Source of the DNA: an uncultured Roseburia sp.
GTDB lineage: Bacteria; Bacillota; Clostridia; Lachnospirales; Lachnospiraceae
Assembly: GCA_934307185.1 (NCBI GenBank)
Contig: CAKRCJ010000043.1
Coordinates: 1-12,102, forward strand
Direction: 5' to 3'
Length of the DNA: 12,102 bases
The position numbers and the translations under genes are program-made. Below are positions 7,643 through 12,102 of this stretch, in pieces. Each line of letters opens with the position of its first letter. Position 1 is the stretch's first letter. The notes under the pieces are model-generated. The model saw nothing but the letters and a program-made list of their open reading frames with translations. It made no database searches and was not told where the DNA came from.

Positions 7643-8370
7643 TGAAAATTATCGGAGTGATACCATCACGTTACAAATCTTCCCGTTTTCCGGGAAAACC
7701 ATTAGCAGAAATCTGTGGAAAACCAATGATTTACTGGGTTTATCAGCAGGTCATGAAAGTACCTGAATTTGATGAGGTATATGTTGCGACAGATGATGAA
7801 AAAATTGAGGCAGTCTGCAAAGAATACAACATGAATGTCATTATGACCTCAGATAAGCATCAGACAGGAACTGACCGTTTAGGAGAGGTTGCAGAAAAAA
7901 TCGAGGCAGATTTCTATGTGAACATCCAGGGAGATGAGCCGATGATTGAACCGGAAACAATACAGAAAGTCATCACTTATAAATTAGAGCACCCGGACAC
8001 AGAGGTCATCAACACTATCACCCCAATCAAAGAGGAAATGGAGATTACAAGAAATACCTGTGTAAAAGTTGTCACCAATGCACAGGATGACGGAATTTAT
8101 CTGTCCCGTTCCCCGATTCCATATCCGAAAAAAGGACAGGATATTACTTATTACAAACATCTTGGTTTATACGGACTGACCAGAAAAGCATTACAGTTCT
8201 ATGCAAATGCAGAGAGAACAAAGTTAGAGCAGATTGAAGATATTGAAATGTTACGTTTTGTAGAGAACCACATTAACATCAAATTTGTCACGGTTGATTC
8301 CGCAACTATCGGTGTGGACTGCCCGGAAGATATTGCGCGTGTGGAAGCCGTAATGAAAAGCAGAAAATAA
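7642..8370 (+). CDS. kdsB: CMP-Kdo synthetase-like cytidylyltransferase (KdsB family)
   Basis: Transfers CMP from CTP to the anomeric carbon of a 3-deoxy-ulosonic acid (Kdo in the classical reaction), giving the CMP-sugar donor. At 242 aa it has the usual KdsB length. IPSRYKSSRFPGKPL (7-21) is the CTP-binding loop, HQTGTDR (73-79) the conserved HxSGTDR-type motif, NIQGDEP (94-100) carries the metal ligand D98, and GVDCPEDI (224-231) provides the second metal aspartate, D226. SRSPIPYP and LEQIEDIEMLR are also typical of KdsB and argue against NeuA. The ATG overlaps the preceding stop by 1 nt (TAATG), with GGAG 7 nt upstream, suggesting translational coupling. No kdsA, kdsC or kdsD is present in the window, so the true substrate may be Kdo made elsewhere or another 3-deoxy-ulosonic acid made by the downstream aldolase. 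Confidence 0.92.
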   Translation: MKIIGVIPSRYKSSRFPGKPLAEICGKPMIYWVYQQVMKVPEFDEVYVATDDEKIEAVCKEYNMNVIMTSDKHQTGTDRLGEVAEKIEADFYVNIQGDEPMIEPETIQKVITYKLEHPDTEVINTITPIKEEMEITRNTCVKVVTNAQDDGIYLSRSPIPYPKKGQDITYYKHLGLYGLTRKALQFYANAERTKLEQIEDIEMLRFVENHINIKFVTVDSATIGVDCPEDIARVEAVMKSRK

Positions 8371-8401
8371 ACATACATGCAGTGAAAAGAAAGGATAGAA
8401 T

Positions 8402-9985
8402 ATGAAAAGTATTAAAATATTGGATTGTACCTTAAGAGACGGAGGATGCGTGAATAATTTTGACTTCGGAACAGATTATATGAAACAGATCCTTCATGCG
8501 TTAGAAGAGTCCGGTGTTGAATATATCGAATGTGGTTACATTGATGAGAAAAACGGCTCAGAGACAGGAAGAACCCAGTATTGTAATGAGGAAGTAATCA
8601 GGGATAATTTCCTGACAGAGAAAAAACCGGGAGTTACCTACCTTGCCATGATTGATTATGGCAAATTTGATGTAAATAAACTTCCGGAGAGAACAGAAAG
8701 AGATATAGACGGAATACGTCTCTGTTTTCATAAAAAAGACCGCCACAATATGGTAGAGAGTGCCAAAATCATTATGAAAAAAGGATATAAGGTTTATATC
8801 CAGCCGATGATTGTCATGCGCTATACAGACCGGGAATTATTAGAGCTGATTGACGAAGTGAATAAAGAATTGCCGGATGCAGCAGCATTTTATATCGTAG
8901 ACAGCTTTGGCGAGATGCGTGCGAATGATATGGACCGCTTAATCAACCTTGTAGACCACAACCTCATCCCGTCCATGCCATTAGGCTTCCATTCCCATAA
9001 CAACTTACAGTTGTCTTATTCAAATGCCATTACTTTTATCGATTTCCATACGGAGAGAGCACGTATGGCAGACGTATCCATCATGGGTATGGGAAAAGGT
9101 GCAGGAAACTTAAACACAGAGCTTTTTGCAGAGCATTTAAACCTTTATTTTGAAAAGAATTATAAAATCCAGCCATTACTGGAGGTGATTGATACTGTTA
9201 TCAACCAGTTACACTCTGAATTTTACTGGGGTTATTCGGTAGAATATTATCTGTCCTCGATTAATCACTGTACTCCAAGTTATGCAGGCCATTTCTTTAA
9301 GAAGCATATGTTATCCATTGACCAGGTATCAGACCTTTTAAAAATGCTTCCGGAGGAGAAAAAGCTTTCCTTTGACAAGGCTTTTGCAGACCAGCTTTAT
9401 TTGCAGTATAATGAACAGAAGCAGTATGATGACAGCGAAGAGTTAAGGGAATTGAGAGAACAGTTTGCAGATAAAAAGGTTCTTCTTACTGCACCGGGAA
9501 AACATCTGACAGATGCAGATGATAAAATCAAAGAGATGCTTTCTGATGAAAATGTGGTATCTGTTGCATTAAACTATTATAAAGCATATCAGACCGATTA
9601 TGTGCTGGCAACAAAGCAGGAAATCTTTGAGGATGCATTGGCGGATAAAAAGAATGTGATTGTAACATCTAATGTTTCACAGAAAACAATGGATATGGTA
9701 AAAGTCATTAATTACAAAGAGTGGATTAAGGTTGACAATGGTGTGAACGATTCCGCAGTGGTAATTATCATGAACTTATTGAAAGCACTTGGCGTAAAAG
9801 AGGTATATCTTGCAGGCTTTGACGGTTTTTCTGCAAACATTAATGAAAACTACGTGGATAAAAAATTAAGAAGACCGGTATCTGATGAACAGGCAAAAGA
9901 GAGAAATAAAACAATAAAGGATTTCTTAAGCGGAATGAAAAAAGACATTCAGATTCACTTCCTGACAGAGTCACTGTACAATTAA
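8402..9985 (+). CDS. DRE-TIM aldolase fused to a DUF115/GT42-like domain
   Basis: Two-domain protein of 527 aa. Residues 1 to about 300 are an HMGL-like TIM barrel: ILDCTLRDGG (6-15) holds the DRE-TIM Arg12 and metal ligand Asp13, and GFHSHNN (195-201) supplies the metal-binding His197 and His199. The barrel resembles 4-hydroxy-2-oxovalerate aldolase, which makes or breaks a C-C bond to pyruvate via a divalent metal. The position taken by the base His21 of DmpG seems to be Cys16 here. A linker rich in Glu/Lys (about 335-355) leads to a C-terminal domain (about 358-527) with LLTAPGKHL (361-369) and EVYLAGFDGFS (467-477), which looks like a diverged copy of the DUF115/GT42-like fold encoded two genes upstream. 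AAGGA 6 nt upstream supports the start. With KdsB adjacent, I infer aldol formation of an ulosonic acid; homocitrate/isopropylmalate synthase-type chemistry is the less likely alternative. Confidence 0.82.
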   Translation: MKSIKILDCTLRDGGCVNNFDFGTDYMKQILHALEESGVEYIECGYIDEKNGSETGRTQYCNEEVIRDNFLTEKKPGVTYLAMIDYGKFDVNKLPERTERDIDGIRLCFHKKDRHNMVESAKIIMKKGYKVYIQPMIVMRYTDRELLELIDEVNKELPDAAAFYIVDSFGEMRANDMDRLINLVDHNLIPSMPLGFHSHNNLQLSYSNAITFIDFHTERARMADVSIMGMGKGAGNLNTELFAEHLNLYFEKNYKIQPLLEVIDTVINQLHSEFYWGYSVEYYLSSINHCTPSYAGHFFKKHMLSIDQVSDLLKMLPEEKKLSFDKAFADQLYLQYNEQKQYDDSEELRELREQFADKKVLLTAPGKHLTDADDKIKEMLSDENVVSVALNYYKAYQTDYVLATKQEIFEDALADKKNVIVTSNVSQKTMDMVKVINYKEWIKVDNGVNDSAVVIIMNLLKALGVKEVYLAGFDGFSANINENYVDKKLRRPVSDEQAKERNKTIKDFLSGMKKDIQIHFLTESLYN

Positions 9986-9990
9986 AAAGC

Positions 9991-9996
9991 AAGGAG
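9991..9996 (+). promoter_or_regulatory. Ribosome binding site for a TTG start
   Basis: AAGGAG lies 7 nt before a TTG at 10004 that begins the Wzz-type gene. No in-frame ATG upstream of the first membrane span fits better, since the next Met is residue 19, so TTG initiation is well supported. Confidence 0.75.
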
Positions 9997-10003
9997 AAGA
10001 ACG

Positions 10004-11491
10004 TTGAAAAAGCAGAATAATTATTATGTGGAAACACGTGAAATTGATGTAAAACGTATGCTTGTCCATACTCTGACTTACTGGAGATGGATTTTAACCA
10101 TTGCACTTTTAGGGGCAGTGATTTTAGGCACCAGCCAGTACAAAAAAGATGTGACAGCGGCAAAAAATAATATACAGTCACAGATTGACGCAGCCAACAC
10201 ACCGGTTCCAACGATATCCTCGCTCTCGGCGCAGCTTTCATCGGATGAGGTACAGAATGTGGAAAGTGCAGTGAATTATAAAGCAAAAGCAAACGAGCGT
10301 AATACGTATCTGAATCAGTCTGTCTATATGCATTTAGATGCCTATAATGAGCAGGTCGTATATTTAAATTATGCGGTAGGCGGAGAGAATTCCGAAAATA
10401 TGATTGAAAAATTATCCAATTATATTTCCGGTGAAGAATTAGTATCTGCAATCCAATCAGAGCTTTCTCTTTCTATTGAGAATAAATATCTTATGGAGCT
10501 TTATGGAATAAGCTATACAGATAACCGCTCGGAGGTTACGGTAAAGGTGTGCGCTGACTCTGCGGAGGAGAGTGCTACGATTGCAGACTGCCTGGATAAA
10601 TATTTACAGTCTTATATGCAGAATACATTTGGACAGGATGAGACAGCACAGTTTGTATTAAAAGACAGAACAGGTGATGTAATTATTGATGATAACCTTC
10701 TTTCGTTACAGTCCACTTATTATGCAGAAGTTTATAATAACATGAATACTTATAACAGTCTCTATGGCGGTTTTAACGATATTCAGAAACAGTTATTTGA
10801 CATGATGATGGATAAAAGAGAAAACGGTTCTTCAAGCATTTATGATGCAGCCGGCGAAGAAGAAGAAGTTGTATTGAGTGGAGATGCTTCTGCAATTGAT
10901 ACGACAATTCATGTGAGATTAAGTGTTAAAATGATACTGGCAGGATTTTTTGCCGGTGCAATTATTGCATATGCGGTATTTGCCCTTTTCTATACGATTT
11001 CCAAGGCAGTTCACGGTGAGGATGAAATCAAATACTTATTTGCAGTTCCGGTATTTGGAACAGTAAGAACCGCAGCATTTGAAAAGAAAAAAGCAGGTGC
11101 GGCTATTGATACAGCCGTTGATAAGCTTTATTCCGGCAATAAAAAATATCTGGATACCAATAAACAGATGCAGATGGTTTATTCTAATATCTTATTAAGC
11201 TGCGAAAAAAATGGAGTGAGCAGATTATATCTTACCGGAAGTGAAATTGACCGTGTACCGGAAAGCTGTATCACAGAGCTTGTAAATAAACTGAAAGAAA
11301 AGCAGATTTATGTGACAGCAGGAAATAGTATTCTTTATGATGCAGAGGCTTTAATGGACATGGCTTCCTGTGGACATACTGTTTTTATGGAAACAGAAGA
11401 AAAATCAAAATGTGAAGAAATCGCAAAAGAGTTAAATCTTTGTATTCAGAATGAGATTAAAGTGCTTGGTGTGATTATGACACGTAAATAA
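10004..11491 (+). CDS. Wzz-type chain-length/co-polymerase protein
   Basis: Polysaccharide co-polymerase of 495 aa that would work with the Wzy-like protein to set polymer length. Topology: cytoplasmic N-terminus, a first membrane span at about 27-46, an extracytoplasmic region of roughly 260 residues rich in polar and helical segments, and a second span at about 310-332. AVPVFGTV just after that span matches the Pro/Gly stretch linking Wzz to a BY-kinase domain. The remaining ~150 cytoplasmic residues follow the outline of such a kinase (LYLTGSE where the P-loop strand would be; VLGVIMTRK at the end), but no Walker A Gly-Lys-Ser/Thr, no Walker A' and no C-terminal Tyr cluster is visible. It therefore looks like a non-catalytic, degenerate kinase-like domain. 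The start is TTG with AAGGAG 7 nt upstream. Confidence 0.85.
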   Translation: MKKQNNYYVETREIDVKRMLVHTLTYWRWILTIALLGAVILGTSQYKKDVTAAKNNIQSQIDAANTPVPTISSLSAQLSSDEVQNVESAVNYKAKANERNTYLNQSVYMHLDAYNEQVVYLNYAVGGENSENMIEKLSNYISGEELVSAIQSELSLSIENKYLMELYGISYTDNRSEVTVKVCADSAEESATIADCLDKYLQSYMQNTFGQDETAQFVLKDRTGDVIIDDNLLSLQSTYYAEVYNNMNTYNSLYGGFNDIQKQLFDMMMDKRENGSSSIYDAAGEEEEVVLSGDASAIDTTIHVRLSVKMILAGFFAGAIIAYAVFALFYTISKAVHGEDEIKYLFAVPVFGTVRTAAFEKKKAGAAIDTAVDKLYSGNKKYLDTNKQMQMVYSNILLSCEKNGVSRLYLTGSEIDRVPESCITELVNKLKEKQIYVTAGNSILYDAEALMDMASCGHTVFMETEEKSKCEEIAKELNLCIQNEIKVLGVIMTRK

Positions 11492-11501
11492 AGGAGAGAT
11501 T

Positions 11502-12102
11502 ATGTTAGAGATTGGAAAAATGATAACAGGAATTGGGATATTGACAGTAGTACTTGGCATTTTTCCAATCTTAACAGGTACTCTTATCACACCGTATATT
11601 AAAAGAGAAAATGCAAAGACACTTACTTTTTCTTATTTTATGGGGCTTATTGCAGAGATTGCGCTGATGCAGTTGATTTCAGTGCCGATGACTTTGGGAA
11701 AAATGCCCTTTTCATTATTATACAAGAGTTATTCCGTTTTAATTGTATTACTTGTCATTGCGGCTGTTTTGCTTCGCAGACGATATATCTGTGAAATCGT
11801 AAAAGAAGCGTGGATGCGTATCCGTTATGCAGACTGGAAATGGTGGATTGTAATTGTACTTATTTTTATTCCAATCATCGTTTTAGCTTTTTATACACCG
11901 CATATTTATGGGGATGATACGACTTATATTACGATGGTGAATGATATATTATCATCGGATACCCTGTATTTAATTGATGTAAATACAGGTGAGAGCGTTG
12001 CATGGATTTTGTCAAAATATTCGTTGTCCTCGTATTGGACATGGATTGCATATTTGTCAAAAGTATGTGGAATACACCCGCTTATTTTATGTAAAACAAT
12101 AC
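11502..12102 (+). CDS. Large membrane protein, GT-C/DUF6077-like, 3' end cut by window
   Basis: An open frame runs from the ATG at 11502 to the window edge (200 codons, no stop). AAGGAGAG at 11491-11498 is a strong ribosome binding site that overlaps the preceding stop codon. The translation begins MLEIGKMITGIGIL and has four clear hydrophobic spans near residues 6-33, 42-66, 74-91 and 107-127, with basic residues (RRR at about 91-93) between spans. YGDDTTYI (136-143) follows the fourth span; an acidic Asp-Asp pair in an outside loop is typical of GT-C-fold lipid-sugar-dependent glycosyltransferases, and the overall look recalls DUF6077 membrane proteins of Lachnospiraceae. That name is from recollection of the family's appearance and is tentative. 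A role in modifying the exported polysaccharide is inferred from location only. Confidence 0.75.
   Translation, partial: MLEIGKMITGIGILTVVLGIFPILTGTLITPYIKRENAKTLTFSYFMGLIAEIALMQLISVPMTLGKMPFSLLYKSYSVLIVLLVIAAVLLRRRYICEIVKEAWMRIRYADWKWWIVIVLIFIPIIVLAFYTPHIYGDDTTYITMVNDILSSDTLYLIDVNTGESVAWILSKYSLSSYWTWIAYLSKVCGIHPLILCKTI

Noticed and set aside
7642..8370. KdsB as evidence for a Gram-negative LPS organism
   Set aside because: No other LPS gene is present, and the ribosome binding sites, composition and neighbouring proteins look Clostridia-like; one enzyme is not enough to assign an LPS producer.
8402..9985. Catabolic 4-hydroxy-2-oxovalerate aldolase or isopropylmalate/homocitrate synthase
   Set aside because: No partner acetaldehyde dehydrogenase or leucine-type genes are nearby, the DmpG catalytic His appears to be missing, and the fused C-terminal domain is not that of a leucine-binding regulatory domain.
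9840..10451. Long open frame of about 203 codons on the minus strand
   Set aside because: It runs antisense across the end of the aldolase gene and the start of the Wzz gene, both strongly supported. Its translation shows no domain or consistent composition, and nothing like a ribosome binding site was evident.

Overview
This 12.1 kb window is the inside of a surface-polysaccharide (capsule, exopolysaccharide or cell-wall glycan) gene cluster. All eleven genes lie on the + strand and are packed tightly, with gaps of about 4 to 42 nt and two overlaps, so they look like one transcription unit. I see no tRNA, rRNA, CRISPR array, insertion sequence or convincing terminator or promoter, and no gene-free stretch over 300 bases. 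The low GC content, strong AGGAG-type ribosome binding sites and the protein types suggest a Gram-positive Clostridia member, most likely Lachnospiraceae. That placement is an inference from style, not from a marker gene.

Layout: positions 1-36 are probably the tail of an upstream gene. Positions 37-2039 hold a GT2 and a WcaC-like GT4 glycosyltransferase. Positions 2044-3318 encode a multi-spanning Wzy-like polymerase. Three more glycosyltransferases follow (GT4 at 3296-4567, a GT-A enzyme of the GT2/GT13-like type at 4583-5536, GT4 at 5552-6736). Positions 6779-9985 form a distinct three-gene cassette: a DUF115/MptE-like protein resembling GT42 sialyltransferases, a KdsB-like CMP-ulosonic acid synthetase, and a DRE-TIM metallolyase (HMGL-like aldolase) fused to a second DUF115-like domain. 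The window ends with a Wzz-type chain-length/co-polymerase protein (10004-11491) and the open 5' part of a large membrane protein (11502 to the edge).

Working model: five glycosyltransferases build a repeat unit on a lipid carrier, the Wzy-like protein polymerises it and the Wzz-type protein sets its length. No flippase or initiating sugar-phosphate transferase is inside the window. The most interesting part is the 6779-9985 cassette. A CMP-Kdo-type synthetase is unexpected in a Gram-positive setting, and the classical Kdo genes (kdsA, kdsC, kdsD) are not here. The adjacent pyruvate-type aldolase could make a non-classical 3-deoxy-ulosonic acid, KdsB could activate it with CMP, and one or both DUF115/GT42-like domains could transfer it. 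This would be an alternative ulosonic-acid pathway; the sequence suggests it but does not prove it.
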